This document shows positions 1-8,970 of a stretch of DNA of 64,000 bases, one piece after another. The position numbers and the translations under genes were made by a program. The notes beneath the pieces are model-generated. The model was given only the letters and a program-made list of their open reading frames with translations, was not told where the DNA came from and ran no database searches. Origin of the DNA: Guptibacillus hwajinpoensis (GTDB taxonomy: Bacteria; Bacillota; Bacilli; Bacillales; Guptibacillaceae); the NCBI RefSeq assembly GCF_020524165.1, contig NZ_JAIVKU010000004.1, positions 744,001-808,000 of the forward strand, read 5' to 3'. Within the stretch, counting starts at the first letter, position 1, and each line of letters opens with the position of its first letter.

Positions 1-897
1 CATGATACAAAAGCTGTCGCAGGAGCGCAGGACCCCCTAGGGGAAGCGAATCGAAACGTGAAGGAAGTGATTCGTCAAGCTGACAAACCTACTTCTGAAG
101 AGCGATCGAATTATCGAACTGCGAAAGCTGAAATTCAATATGCTGAAAAGTCACTTCGCTCTGCGATCCAAAAAACGATCGAGCAAAAACAAATTGCCCC
201 AAGAAGTGATCTTCATTTTGGTCGATTGAACCGCAAGCTACTAAGGCTATTAACAGACGAAAACCCTCGTCTCTTTTATAAAAAGAATGCGCCTAGTACA
301 GAACTTGATGTAACGTTCTCGTTGCTCGTCGATTGCTCAGCATCGATGTACGACAAGATGGAAGAAACACGTCTAGGAATTACGCTTTTCCACGAGACGT
401 TAAAAGGACTTCATATTAAACACTCGATCACTGGCTTCTATGAAGATGCATTCGATGCGGATGACGAGGAACAGCCGAATACGCTTTTCCAAATCGTCGA
501 CTACGATCGATCGACTCAACCCAATGAAGGTGCTAAAATTATGCAGTTGGAGCCTGAAGAAGACAATCGCGATGGTTATGCGATTCGAAAAGCTGCTCAA
601 GAATTAGCTGAACGAAATGAAAAGCATAAAATCTTACTTGTGTTTACGGACGGCGAGCCATCTGCTTACGATTACAGCGAAAATGGGATCATCGATACAC
701 ATGAAGCCGTGATACAAACAAGGAAAAAAGGCTTTGAAGTCATCGGTGTTTTCTTATCTAACGGGGAACCACAGGAAAAAGAAAAAAATACAATGCGCAA
801 TATCTATGGCACTCAAAGTCTCGTGATTCCTTCTGCAAATGAGATTCCTGCCTATTTAACGCCTTTACTAAAGCGATTATTGCTTCGGTTTGTATAA
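1..897 (+). CDS. VWA-domain protein, C-terminal part (YojO/NorD-like), 5'-truncated by window
   Basis: The reading frame is open from the first base, so the GTG at 58 is internal and the gene begins outside the window. About 298 residues are visible. They hold a von Willebrand A domain with the metal-binding MIDAS motif DCSAS near residue 111 of the visible part, followed by VFTDGEPS, the usual second metal-binding loop. The N-terminal part of the fragment is charged and helical. This fits the C-terminus of the roughly 600-residue YojO/NorD/CoxE-type proteins, which normally act with a MoxR-type AAA+ ATPase in metal-cofactor or complex assembly. The partner would lie upstream and is not visible. 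The family call is good; the exact role is not known. Confidence 0.85.
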   Translation, partial: HDTKAVAGAQDPLGEANRNVKEVIRQADKPTSEERSNYRTAKAEIQYAEKSLRSAIQKTIEQKQIAPRSDLHFGRLNRKLLRLLTDENPRLFYKKNAPSTELDVTFSLLVDCSASMYDKMEETRLGITLFHETLKGLHIKHSITGFYEDAFDADDEEQPNTLFQIVDYDRSTQPNEGAKIMQLEPEEDNRDGYAIRKAAQELAERNEKHKILLVFTDGEPSAYDYSENGIIDTHEAVIQTRKKGFEVIGVFLSNGEPQEKEKNTMRNIYGTQSLVIPSANEIPAYLTPLLKRLLLRFV

Positions 898-908
898 CAT
901 ATTGAAAT

Positions 909-941
909 GGTTATCACCTAGCCTGGTGGTAACCGTTTTTT
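909..941 (+). terminator. Rho-independent terminator after the VWA gene
   Basis: A 10-bp stem (GGTTATCACC / GGTGGTAACC, one G-T wobble) with a 6-nt loop is followed by a T-run. It starts 12 bases after the stop codon. Confidence 0.85.
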
Positions 942-1119
942 ATCTTGAGAAAAAAGTTAATCACTTTTCTTGATTGAAGTAAGAATTTTTTCCATTCTAC
1001 TTAGTCCTTATGCTATTCGAAGTGTTTGGGTATGTTTAGTTAATCGGAATTTGAGGCATTTAAATAGAAGACTTATCAGTTAAGAAATAGATTAAGTCTT
1101 ACAAAAGGAGGAGACGAGA

Positions 1120-1998
1120 ATGAAGGTAACGTTTATCGGTATGGGTGTTATGGGAAGCGCTATGGCTACTAACTTACTTAACAATGGGGTTGACTTAACA
1201 ATATGGAATCGAACAAAAGAAAAAGTAGAATCTCTCATTAACAAGGGAGCTCTCTATAAAGAATCGCCTCACGAGGCAGTGAAAGAGGCAGATATCGTTT
1301 TTACCATGCTGACGGGTCCAGAAGCAGTAGATGAAGTCGCATTAAGTGAAAATGGTTTCCTTCAATCAATGAAGCGTGGCGCTTTATGGATTGATTCAAG
1401 TACCGTGAATCCATCATTTTCTAAAAAAGCCACTCAACTTGCTCGCAATGTTGGAGTAAGATTTGTTGATGCCCCGGTAGCAGGATCAAAAGGACCTGCC
1501 CAAAAAGGGGAACTTGTTTTTCTAGTAGGTGGGGAAAAACCTGATATCGAACAAGTTGAAGATTTCCTCCAATACATGGGCAAGAAAATCATTCATGTTG
1601 GACCCGTGAGTCAAGGAAGCTCTTTTAAAATGGTTGTGAATATGATGCTTGCTTCAAATATGGCGGCCTTTGCTGAAAGTATGATTCTAGGAGAACAGCT
1701 TGGCTTATCCAAAGACTTTTTATTAGAAACATTGGCAGGGATGCCAGTTTCTGCTCCTTTTCTTCGAATGAAAGCAGACAAATTGAAAGTTCAAAATGAC
1801 GAACAAGAATTTGCTCTAAAAAACATGCAAAAAGATCTTCATCTCGCCACTCTATCGGCCTATGAGGAAAACGCTGCTTTAAAAATAACCAATTTGATGA
1901 AAGAAGTTTATGCTGATGCTAAGGTTAATGGTTATGGTGATTTAGATTTCTCTTCGATCTATTCTTTTTACAAAAATCTTCACCGTATGGAGGAGTAA
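1120..1998 (+). CDS. NAD(P)-dependent beta-hydroxyacid dehydrogenase (3-hydroxyisobutyrate dehydrogenase family)
   Basis: This 292-residue protein has the standard length of the family. An N-terminal Rossmann fold carries GMGVMG at residues 7-12, the substrate-binding segment DAPVAGSKGPAQKG lies around 117-130, and the catalytic lysine is K170 in GSSFKMVVN, with N174 four residues on. The C-terminal half is the all-helical domain that completes the active site. Family members oxidise or reduce small beta-hydroxyacids such as 3-hydroxyisobutyrate, tartronate semialdehyde or succinic semialdehyde in the cytoplasm. The actual substrate cannot be read from sequence; B. subtilis YkwC is a plausible relative. 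The gene is monocistronic, with the strong site AAAGGAGG 8 bases before ATG and a terminator behind it. Confidence 0.9.
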   Translation: MKVTFIGMGVMGSAMATNLLNNGVDLTIWNRTKEKVESLINKGALYKESPHEAVKEADIVFTMLTGPEAVDEVALSENGFLQSMKRGALWIDSSTVNPSFSKKATQLARNVGVRFVDAPVAGSKGPAQKGELVFLVGGEKPDIEQVEDFLQYMGKKIIHVGPVSQGSSFKMVVNMMLASNMAAFAESMILGEQLGLSKDFLLETLAGMPVSAPFLRMKADKLKVQNDEQEFALKNMQKDLHLATLSAYEENAALKITNLMKEVYADAKVNGYGDLDFSSIYSFYKNLHRMEE

Positions 1999-2101
1999 AG
2001 TATAGCTAGTCCTTCTAGCACTTTCATCCCTTATATGACGAATCTAAAAAAGCATACTATAAAATACACATAAACACACTTAAAATAGAATTATAAAAAG
2101 A

Positions 2102-2132
2102 GCTTGGAGCCAGTTAGCTCCAAGCCCTTTTG
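2102..2132 (+). terminator. Terminator of the dehydrogenase gene
   Basis: A perfect 9-bp stem GCTTGGAGC / GCTCCAAGC with a 6-nt loop is followed by CCTTTT. It lies about 100 bases after the plus-strand stop codon. Confidence 0.75.
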
Positions 2133-2190
2133 CATTACTATGGATGAAATGCTTATGGTTACTGCACAAGCGTAATGGAAAGTCATCTTT

Positions 2191-2616
2191 TTAATTTATT
2201 GTTTTACTAAAATCATTTCTTATGATCATTAACATTATAAAATATGTATAAACCGGAATAAGTACATACCAATCTATTCCTGCCATTGGCGATTGAAACC
2301 CCGTGGCCAACCATGTCCCAACCAATGTATAAGTAAAAAAAGTCACAATAAATAATGAAATAGCTTTTTTAATGGAGAATAACTTTAGGATTCCATCTGT
2401 TACCAATGTTGTAGGCAAACCCATGAGCCCATAAACAATATAAAAGGCAATCGTATAGAAAACGATAGTTCCTAATTCGAATTCCATGGCATAATTTGGT
2501 ATATATTCATTACGATTTAGGAAATGATAACTCCCGAGCATGATCAACACAGCAATTGGACCAGAAAGAAGAATGGCTAATAGAATCTTCATTAAATAAA
2601 CTAGAATACTCTTCAT
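2191..2616 (-). CDS. Small hypothetical membrane protein with four predicted TM segments
   Basis: A 141-residue integral membrane protein. Hydrophobic segments lie at about residues 5-30, 45-65, 80-105 and 115-132, with a short charged tail (RNDFSKTIN). The start chosen is the ATG at 2616, preceded by AGAGAGGAAG. An in-frame start 15 codons upstream has no ribosome binding site. The pattern recalls the UPF0715 family of small Bacillus membrane proteins, but I am not sure of that. No catalytic motif is visible and the function is unknown. It stands alone, downstream of mug on the same strand. Confidence 0.65.
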   Translation of the reverse strand: MKSILVYLMKILLAILLSGPIAVLIMLGSYHFLNRNEYIPNYAMEFELGTIVFYTIAFYIVYGLMGLPTTLVTDGILKLFSIKKAISLFIVTFFTYTLVGTWLATGFQSPMAGIDWYVLIPVYTYFIMLMIIRNDFSKTIN

Positions 2617-2688
2617 ATACTTCCTCTCTATACCATTATCAATCTTACTATAATCTCTCAAAAATAAACTTTTATCTAATTTTTCATA

Positions 2689-3183
2689 TTATGTCTTTTC
2701 ATGCAAGTGACGGTAGATTTCGGTTAATTCTTCAAGTGTCATTCTAACTAATCCGCTCGTAGAGGGCGCAACAAAGTCACGAACCCCTTCCACCTGGTCG
2801 ATGGCTTGATATCCCCAATCTACTTTTTTAACACCAGAGAACTTTTGATAGACTCCTTTACCAACATAACAATTTACGAGGGGCTTATACGTTCTGATTT
2901 TATCAAGGAGGCGCTTTCTTCCAATCGCATAATCTTCAGAAGTTAAGTCAGCTGCTCCTCTAGTAGGACGATCCACGATATTTGTAAGCCCATATCCATA
3001 GTCTAAAAGCTTGTGATCTTCCTCTGGTGAGAGCTTTCGATCTGTAAGTCCCGCTTCTTTTAAAATGGCGTAAAATCGATTCGTCGGATTCGCGTAATGA
3101 TGACCTTCTGCCTCTGATTGAAGACCAGGGTTAAAACCAATAAACAGGATCTTTAAATTGTAATCAAGATGGTCTGGTAACAA
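2689..3183 (-). CDS. mug: Mismatch-specific (G/T,U) DNA glycosylase Mug
   Basis: A 164-residue protein of the Mug/TDG branch of the uracil-DNA glycosylase superfamily. The active-site motif GFNPG lies at residues 16-20, followed by NPTNRFY, which matches the family's NRFW/F segment. Such enzymes remove uracil, thymine or etheno-cytosine mispaired with guanine, starting base-excision repair. The start is TTG at 3183, set by AAGGAG nine bases upstream. The gene follows the methyltransferase gene by 6 bases on the same strand, so the two are probably co-transcribed. The usual catalytic asparagine of Mug is present (N18). Confidence 0.9.
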   Translation of the reverse strand: MLPDHLDYNLKILFIGFNPGLQSEAEGHHYANPTNRFYAILKEAGLTDRKLSPEEDHKLLDYGYGLTNIVDRPTRGAADLTSEDYAIGRKRLLDKIRTYKPLVNCYVGKGVYQKFSGVKKVDWGYQAIDQVEGVRDFVAPSTSGLVRMTLEELTEIYRHLHEKT

Positions 3184-3189
3184 CCTTTA

Positions 3190-3966
3190 TCACTCCTTAC
3201 ACTCAATAATACCATAGTGAAATTTTGATGTTTTTCGTATTTGTTGATGAAAACCAAATTGTTCAAAACGTGTACTTTTCCATGAATCTTTTAAAATCAC
3301 GCGTTTTCGAGCCACTCGTTTTGCTTCCATCACCATATTTTCTAATAGGCCATCATATAGAGCTACCTGCTTAATACCACTCATACCGTCAGATGCTAAG
3401 ATAGAATCTTCAAACATGGGGTCAAAATACACGACGTCAACCGCATTGTCTTTTAAGTGTGGTAAAACGTCTTCATATCGGTTAGGGATTACGGATATTC
3501 GCCTCATCGCAGCATTTATCTCCTCATAATTACTTTGCCAATTTTGTAATCCTTGTTGTAGGAGTATGACGTGCTCCGATCCCTCTATTGCTTGAACCCG
3601 CCCTTTATTACCCACTACTAAACTTGCAACAATACTGTCAGACCCAAGTCCTGCTGTACAATCCAGTAAACTCATTCCATCGAAAAGCCCACTCGCTTTT
3701 ATAAACGCATCATCTTGTCCACTTAGTATGGCCTTACAGCGAAACATCGCTGAATTTGGATGAAAGAAAATGGGCGATGCTGCGTTATCTTTATAAAAAA
3801 ATAAGCGATCAAAGCCAACCACCACAACTGTTTCATGATAAAGGTTAATGATCTGTTGAATGGATCGTTTTTCCCTTGATATGTATGTACCACTATATAT
3901 TTGGCTCAACTGAATAGCTTCTTTTATGAGAGCTTCTGTCGGTCTTCCCGCAGTTGTAAAAATCAT
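3190..3966 (-). CDS. Class I SAM-dependent methyltransferase, RsmJ/YpiP-like
   Basis: A 258-residue protein with a Rossmann-type SAM-binding core. Motif I is LDCTAGLGSD at about residues 101-110, followed by an acidic residue in IEGSE. A DPMF motif sits where amino-methylases and RsmJ-type enzymes have DPPF/DPMY. The DxTAGLGxD signature is typical of the RsmJ (16S rRNA G1516) family and the Bacillus YpiP group. The target is inferred, not shown. The start is the ATG at 3966 behind GAAGGGG. The open frame extends 61 codons further upstream, but that part has no ribosome binding site and no family similarity. It is followed closely by mug. Confidence 0.8.
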   Translation of the reverse strand: MIFTTAGRPTEALIKEAIQLSQIYSGTYISREKRSIQQIINLYHETVVVVGFDRLFFYKDNAASPIFFHPNSAMFRCKAILSGQDDAFIKASGLFDGMSLLDCTAGLGSDSIVASLVVGNKGRVQAIEGSEHVILLQQGLQNWQSNYEEINAAMRRISVIPNRYEDVLPHLKDNAVDVVYFDPMFEDSILASDGMSGIKQVALYDGLLENMVMEAKRVARKRVILKDSWKSTRFEQFGFHQQIRKTSKFHYGIIECKE

Positions 3967-4230
3967 TTTTCTTGACCCCTTCTCTTTCCTTCCTAACCAA
4001 TTATAGCATGTGCTTTTAAAAGAATTGAAATGTTGTTCGTGTGGTTTATAAACAATCGTAATATACAAACGTATGGAAGAATGAATTCTTAGATTGCCAA
4101 CGATAATTTTTATCATCATTTGTTCTGTGAGGCTTGCTAGTGAACGCATACGGTGAGTGAAAATTCAAATTCTAAACAATTCATTATATAACTGTTATAC
4201 TAATAACATTATTAAATCAGAGGTGGAACA

Positions 4231-5466
4231 ATGCAAAAAATGTGGCATATGTATAAAAATTCTTCATTCATACTAAAAATGACGCTTGGCTTTATCCTTG
4301 GTATCGCAGCGGGAATTCTTTTTGGACCAAGTATTGATTTCATTAAACCGCTTGGCACCATTCTGATCAACTTGCTTAACCTCGTGGCCATTCCAGTTAT
4401 TTTTCTAACAGTAGTGCTTGCAATCAATCAAATGAACCCAAAATATTTAGGGAAATTAGGAGGTAAGCTGTTAGTCTATTACGGATTAACCACAGCAGCC
4501 GCTGTCTTAATAGGTGTTACCATCGCTTTATGGGTTAGTCCTGGGTCTGGCCTAACGCTTCCAGATACAAAAGTTGAAAAGCCTGACACTCCTGGGTTTT
4601 CTGATGTTCTTTTGAATATCGTTCCAAATAACCTTTTTGAAACTTTTTCTTCAGGTCAACTCATGGGTATTCTCTTTCTAGCTGTTATCATTGGATTAAC
4701 GATGGGGAAAATGCGCTATTCAGAGAAAAGTGACTTGAGCGAATCTGGCGAGCGACTTCATAAGCTATTCTCCGCTGCAAATGACTTATTCTTTTTGTTA
4801 TTGAAAGGTATATTGCTATATGCACCGATCGGTATTTTTGCCATTAGTGCAACGTCATTTGGAAACCAAGGTTGGCAAACTTTCCAATCTTTATTTGCTT
4901 TTACAGGTGTTTTTTACATGGGTGTTCTATTGCTCTGGGCATTGATTTATACTTCTTTTTTAAAGTACGCGAAATTAAGTATTAAGAACTTTTTTTCTCA
5001 AACAAAGGATGCGTACGTAACAGCGTTTTTCACCTCGAGTAGTATCGCTTCGCTTCCAATCGCGATTGACTCTGCTAAAAAAGCCGGCATTTCAGAACGC
5101 GTTGTAAACTTTTCTTTACCTATTGGGGCCGTCTTCAACTCAGATGGAGGAGCATTAAGAATGGGGGTTTCAATCGTTTTTGCTGCAAACGTCACCGGGT
5201 TGAATTTTTCCGTTATGGACTATGTGACCATTGTAGCCATTGGTACACTTCTCTCCATTGGAACGGCAGGAATACCCGCTGCTGGCCTGGTGACCTTATC
5301 AGCAGTGTTATCCATGTTTAACCTTCCATTAGAAATTGTCGCTTTAATTGCTGGTGTTGACGTGTTAATTGGCATGGCAGGGACTGCCTCAAATGTACTT
5401 GGGGATATCATTGGAGCTGCTGTTATCGATCGCGATCAAAAGAAAACATCTAAATCTATTGCTTAA
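4231..5466 (+). CDS. Dicarboxylate/amino acid:cation symporter (DAACS/GltP family)
   Basis: A 411-residue polytopic transporter. The N-terminal half has repeated hydrophobic helices. The C-terminal half holds the signature re-entrant loop SSSIASLP near residue 269 and the NSDGG motif near 302 (NMDGT in glutamate and C4-dicarboxylate carriers), followed by RMG. Proteins of this fold take up glutamate, aspartate, C4-dicarboxylates, serine or cystine with Na+ or H+. The NSDGG variant is a departure from the usual NMDGT and makes substrate assignment unsafe. The ribosome binding site is AGAGGTGG 5 bases before ATG. The gene is monocistronic and ends at a strong bidirectional terminator. Confidence 0.88.
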   Translation: MQKMWHMYKNSSFILKMTLGFILGIAAGILFGPSIDFIKPLGTILINLLNLVAIPVIFLTVVLAINQMNPKYLGKLGGKLLVYYGLTTAAAVLIGVTIALWVSPGSGLTLPDTKVEKPDTPGFSDVLLNIVPNNLFETFSSGQLMGILFLAVIIGLTMGKMRYSEKSDLSESGERLHKLFSAANDLFFLLLKGILLYAPIGIFAISATSFGNQGWQTFQSLFAFTGVFYMGVLLLWALIYTSFLKYAKLSIKNFFSQTKDAYVTAFFTSSSIASLPIAIDSAKKAGISERVVNFSLPIGAVFNSDGGALRMGVSIVFAANVTGLNFSVMDYVTIVAIGTLLSIGTAGIPAAGLVTLSAVLSMFNLPLEIVALIAGVDVLIGMAGTASNVLGDIIGAAVIDRDQKKTSKSIA

Positions 5467-5517
5467 TTGAGATGGACCGGACCATTTCTAACTGAATTCA
5501 CTTATGCAAATGTATAT

Positions 5518-5556
5518 AAAAAGTGAGCATCCTTAACATGGATGCTCACTTTTTTT
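5518..5556. terminator. Bidirectional terminator between symporter and mhqD
   Basis: A perfect 15-bp stem (AAAAAGTGAGCATCC and its complement) with a 7-nt loop, A-run before and T-run after. It can stop the plus-strand symporter and the minus-strand mhqE-mhqD transcript. Confidence 0.92.
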
Positions 5557-5577
5557 AATTCTTTAACATTCTTATCC

Positions 5578-6180
5578 TTAAAAGTTTTTCTGATACCACT
5601 CAGCCGCTTTTTCTGCTTCCGACCTTGTTAATTGGTGACCGGCATTTTCCCAATGAACCATTACTTTTGCTCCAGCACCAGTAAATAAATCTTGAAGCTC
5701 ATTTGTTTCTTCTGGTGAGCAAATCGGATCATTCTTTCCTGCACCTATAAAAATAGGCTTACTAGCAAGGCTAGGTAACTTCAGATTGCGAAGAGGAACC
5801 ATCGGATGGTGAAGAACAGCCCCTCTAAGGGAGTTAGCATCATGGAATAGCAAACTTCCAGCAATATTCGCACCATTTGAGTACCCGACCGCTATAACAT
5901 TATGACGATCAAAATCATACTTTTGGGATGATTCATCAATAAACGCCTTTAATTCGTGCGTTCTTTTAATTAAATCTTCTTCATTGAAGACACCTTCAGC
6001 TAATCGTTTGAAAAATCGAGGCATACCATTTTCTGATACATTCCCTCTTACACTTAAAATTGAGTTTTCTGGAGCGATTAATTCTGCAAGTGGAAGAAGA
6101 TCATTCTCCGTGCCTCCTGTGCCATGTAGTAATAATAATACAGGAAGATCCTTCTTACCTTGCTTAAAAATATGCTTCAT
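5578..6180 (-). CDS. mhqD: MhqD-type carboxylesterase (alpha/beta hydrolase)
   Basis: A 200-residue hydrolase of the phospholipase/carboxylesterase family. The oxyanion region is LLHGTGG at 18-23, the nucleophile S101 lies in GYSNG, the acid is D151 in GKNDP, and H182 lies in AGHQLT, giving a complete triad. B. subtilis MhqD (YodD) has this size and is induced by quinones and catechols. The start codon overlaps the stop of the upstream dioxygenase gene (TAATG), so translation is coupled. The pairing with a ring-cleavage dioxygenase and the MhqR-like operator upstream support a role in removing electrophilic quinones or their ring-cleavage products. Confidence 0.9.
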   Translation of the reverse strand: MKHIFKQGKKDLPVLLLLHGTGGTENDLLPLAELIAPENSILSVRGNVSENGMPRFFKRLAEGVFNEEDLIKRTHELKAFIDESSQKYDFDRHNVIAVGYSNGANIAGSLLFHDANSLRGAVLHHPMVPLRNLKLPSLASKPIFIGAGKNDPICSPEETNELQDLFTGAGAKVMVHWENAGHQLTRSEAEKAAEWYQKNF

Positions 6181-7124
6181 TATTTGTCACCATCTAGAAC
6201 TCTTGCATTTGCAGGTTCAAGGACACGTTCAATTTGAGAACGCTTTTCTTCAAGCCATGGAGGTAAAAGTAGCTTTTTACCCATTTCATCAGGATCTTCA
6301 TCCTTCGCAAATCCTGGAGGGTCTGTCGCAATTTCAAACAGTATCCCACCCTCTTCTCTAAAGTAGATCGCATTGAAATATTGACGATCGACAACTGGTG
6401 TAGGGCCATACTCTTTTTCTTCCAGTAAATTTCTCCATTCTTCATGGTCATTGAAATCATTCGCACGAAAAGCGATATGGTGAACGGTACCTGATCCCAT
6501 TCTTCCAGAAGATAGTGGTGTCTTCTTCACATCTATCGTATTTCCAATAGCATCGCTTGATTTAAAACGCACAAAATCTTCTTCCTCCGCTACGCGCATA
6601 AAACCAAGCACTTCTTCTAATACCGTCATGGTTGATTCTGGTTTGCCAGATAATAAAGTTGCGCCTGCAAAGCCTTTAATGGCATGTTTTGTACTAACTC
6701 CACCAAAACTCCACGTGTTAGGTTCACCTTCCTCCCTTTCTACAAGTTCCAGGTGCAAGCCATGAGGATCATCAAAAGCAAGAACTTTCTCGCCAAATCG
6801 GGTCATTTCTCCGTTTTCTACACTAAATTTATCAAGACGCTTTTTCCAGAATGATAGGCTACCTGTTGGAACGACAAAACTTGTTACGCCAACCTGCCCG
6901 GAACCGATTACTCCGTCATGTGCATTCGACCAGGGGAAGAATGTCATAATGGTTCCTGGTGCCCCTTCTTCGTTTCCAAAATAAAGGTGATATGTTCCTG
7001 GATCATCAAAATTTACTGTCTTTTTCACAAGACGTAGTCCAAGAACCCCGCTATAAAAGTCAACATTTTCCTGAGGATTTCCAACAATAGCAGTAATGTG
7101 ATGTATGCCTGTTGTATGCTTCAT
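6180..7124 (-). CDS. mhqE: MhqE/MhqO-type ring-cleavage dioxygenase (two VOC domains)
   Basis: A 314-residue protein built of two vicinal-oxygen-chelate halves. Metal ligands are suggested by HHITA at residues 8-12, the histidines of VHHIAF in the second half, and the glutamate in ILFEIATDPPGF. The family is the glyoxalase-like hydroquinone or catechol 2,3-dioxygenases MhqA/MhqE/MhqO, which detoxify 2-methylhydroquinone and similar compounds. The start is ATG at 7124, 11 bases after AAAGGAG; the TTG three codons earlier sits only 2 bases after it. It forms a coupled operon with mhqD, as in B. subtilis mhqED. MhqE is preferred over MhqA or MhqO because of this neighbour. Confidence 0.88.
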   Translation of the reverse strand: MKHTTGIHHITAIVGNPQENVDFYSGVLGLRLVKKTVNFDDPGTYHLYFGNEEGAPGTIMTFFPWSNAHDGVIGSGQVGVTSFVVPTGSLSFWKKRLDKFSVENGEMTRFGEKVLAFDDPHGLHLELVEREEGEPNTWSFGGVSTKHAIKGFAGATLLSGKPESTMTVLEEVLGFMRVAEEEDFVRFKSSDAIGNTIDVKKTPLSSGRMGSGTVHHIAFRANDFNDHEEWRNLLEEKEYGPTPVVDRQYFNAIYFREEGGILFEIATDPPGFAKDEDPDEMGKKLLLPPWLEEKRSQIERVLEPANARVLDGDK

Positions 7125-7211
7125 AAGTGACAAGTCTCCTTTTCTTTGTTACATCCATTTAGAAGGTTCCCGCATTAGACTTATCTTAATCATCTAATTT
7201 GGAGACCTCAT

Positions 7212-7269
7212 AATATCTTTAATTCGAGATATTTGAATTAAGTGTATTAGAATCCTGAAATTCTGTCAA
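7212..7269 (-). promoter_or_regulatory. mhqED promoter with MhqR-like operator
   Basis: On the minus strand, TTGACA (7269-7264) and TACACT (7246-7241) are 17 bases apart. Immediately downstream, at 7212-7233 and so over the expected start of transcription, is an imperfect palindrome AATATCT-TT-AATT-CG-AGATATT. One half, AATTCGAGATA, agrees with the MhqR box known from B. subtilis (TATCTCGAATTCGAGATA type). This predicts repression by an MhqR-like MarR regulator encoded elsewhere and induction by quinones. Confidence 0.8.
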
Positions 7270-7336
7270 ATACTTTGTTTATTTGCGTATAGGACAACCT
7301 TATAAAGTGACATTCTATTTGTAAAGGAGTGATGTG

Positions 7337-7426
7337 ATGCTAAGCGTATTTGAGGCCCTGTCGTTAATGGTCAGCTTTTCCGCTCTTGTGCTCGCCATCA
7401 TCCACACGAAAGATCGTTCTTCGTAA
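7337..7426 (+). CDS. Holin-like toxin peptide (Hol_Tox / TxpA-like), 29 aa
   Basis: This short gene encodes a 29-residue peptide beginning MLSVFEALSLMVSFS, with one hydrophobic helix at about residues 5-22 and a charged end HTKDRSS. The pattern VFEALxLMxxFxxL...HTKD is that of the putative holin-like toxin family (PF16935), which includes TxpA-type type I toxins that damage the membrane. Support comes from the strong site AAAGGAG 7 bases before ATG and a terminator 7 bases after the stop. It lies between mhqE and gltB, which read away from and toward it respectively. No antisense RNA promoter can be proved by eye, so whether this is a toxin-antitoxin pair is open. Confidence 0.75.
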   Translation: MLSVFEALSLMVSFSALVLAIIHTKDRSS

Positions 7427-7432
7427 CAAAGC

Positions 7433-7466
7433 GAAAAGCACTCCGCTGTAGGAGTGCTTTTCTATT
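7433..7466. terminator. Bidirectional terminator between toxin peptide and gltB
   Basis: A perfect 12-bp stem GAAAAGCACTCC / GGAGTGCTTTTC with a 6-nt loop. It lies 7 bases after the peptide stop codon and 6 bases beyond the gltB stop on the other strand. Confidence 0.85.
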
Positions 7467-7471
7467 TATTC

Positions 7472-8956
7472 TTAAGGCATAACGGTTTTATTCATTAGAT
7501 AGCGATCTGTCTCACGAGCTACACCGCGCCCTTCATTGATGGCCCATACGATGAGGCTCTGTCCTCTTCGAACATCACCTGCTGCAAACACTCCGTCTAC
7601 ATTCGTACGATAATCTTCGAAATCTGCCTTCGCTCGTTTACGGTTATCTTGATCGACTTCAAAATGTTCAAGAACACCTTCCTCAGGGCCAGTGAAGCCA
7701 ATTGCGATTAAGACAAGTTCAACTGGCCAAACTTGTTCTGTTCCAGGAAGTTCCTTCATAAAAACATTTCCTCTTTTATCAACGTGCTTTTCAATCGTTA
7801 CCGTATGAAGTTCTTTTACTTGACCATTCTCGTCACCAACAAATTTTTTCGTCATGATGGAATATTGGCGAGGGTCTTCCCCGTGCTCTGCTTGAGCCTC
7901 TTCATAAGCATAATCAAGTGTGAAAACCTTCGGGAATTCTGGCCAAGGATTATCGATCATTCGATCTGCTGTTAACTGTGGATGTTTCCCAAATTGGTGA
8001 ACACTTTTACATCCGTGACGAAGTGCTGTAGCAACACAGTCCGCTCCTGTATCTCCACCACCAATAACAATAACATTTTTCCCTTCTGCTGAAACGTATT
8101 TCTTATCTTGAAGCTCGGAATCAAGCAAACTCTTCGTATTCTGCTTTAAGTAATCCATTGCATAATGAATTCCTCCGAGCTTACGTCCTTCAATTGGAAG
8201 GTCACGGTGTTTTTGAGCTCCCGTACAAAGAATCACCGCATCATGCGCATCACGAAGCTCCGCTTGCGTCACGTCTTTACCAATTTCCGTATTCGTCACA
8301 AAAGTTACGCCCTCATCAGAAAGAAGTTTTACACGGCGTTCGACCAACTCTTTATCGAGCTTCATGTTAGGTATTCCGTACATTAACAATCCGCCAATAC
8401 GATCATCTCGTTCATATACCGTAACAGAGTGTCCTGCTTTATTAAGCTGATCAGCGGCAGCTAACCCTGCGGGGCCTGATCCAACAATAGCGATTTTTTT
8501 ACCCGTACGGTTTTTCGGAGGCTGAGGTGTCATCCATCCTTCAGCAAACCCGCGGTCTATGATTTCCTTTTCAATGCTTTTAATCGCAACCGCATCGTCA
8601 GGAATCGCTGCTACACAAGCACCTTCACATGGAGCTGGACATACTCTACCAGTGAATTCGGGAAAATTATTTGTTTTAAGTAGACGGTCCAGCGCATCTT
8701 TCCATTTTCCTTGATATACAAGATGATTCCATTCTGGAATAAGGTTATAGAGCGGACAACCTGATGCACTTCCATTTAGTTCAATACCTGAGTGGCAGAA
8801 GGGCGTGCCGCAATCCATGCAGCGTGCCCCCTGTGTTTTCAGGTTTTCTTCAGATTGAGGAAGCTGGTATTCTTCCCAATCTTTTAAACGTGTTGATAGA
8901 TCTCTTTCACGTGCTTTTTCTCTAGGATAGTCTAGAAATCCTGTTGGCTTACCCAA
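7472..8956 (-). CDS. gltB: Glutamate synthase (NADPH) small subunit
   Basis: A 494-residue GOGAT beta subunit, named gltB in B. subtilis and gltD in enterics. The N-terminus binds Fe-S clusters through the cysteines of [15 protein letters not shown] and CPAPCEGAC. An FAD site follows at [12 protein letters not shown], an NADPH site at [12 protein letters not shown], and the closing FAD motif [15 protein letters not shown]. It takes electrons from NADPH and passes them to the large subunit, which makes glutamate from glutamine and 2-oxoglutarate. The start is TTG at 8956 with GGGGAGG seven bases upstream. It lies 14 bases downstream of gltA in a gltA-gltB operon under GltC control. Confidence 0.97.
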   Translation of the reverse strand: MGKPTGFLDYPREKARERDLSTRLKDWEEYQLPQSEENLKTQGARCMDCGTPFCHSGIELNGSASGCPLYNLIPEWNHLVYQGKWKDALDRLLKTNNFPEFTGRVCPAPCEGACVAAIPDDAVAIKSIEKEIIDRGFAEGWMTPQPPKNRTGKKIAIVGSGPAGLAAADQLNKAGHSVTVYERDDRIGGLLMYGIPNMKLDKELVERRVKLLSDEGVTFVTNTEIGKDVTQAELRDAHDAVILCTGAQKHRDLPIEGRKLGGIHYAMDYLKQNTKSLLDSELQDKKYVSAEGKNVIVIGGGDTGADCVATALRHGCKSVHQFGKHPQLTADRMIDNPWPEFPKVFTLDYAYEEAQAEHGEDPRQYSIMTKKFVGDENGQVKELHTVTIEKHVDKRGNVFMKELPGTEQVWPVELVLIAIGFTGPEEGVLEHFEVDQDNRKRAKADFEDYRTNVDGVFAAGDVRRGQSLIVWAINEGRGVARETDRYLMNKTVMP

Positions 8957-8970
8957 TCGAATACCTCCCC

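Noticed and set aside
3967-4149. N-terminal extension of the RsmJ-like methyltransferase
   Set aside because: The frame is open, but there is no ribosome site at the far start and the added residues do not resemble the family.
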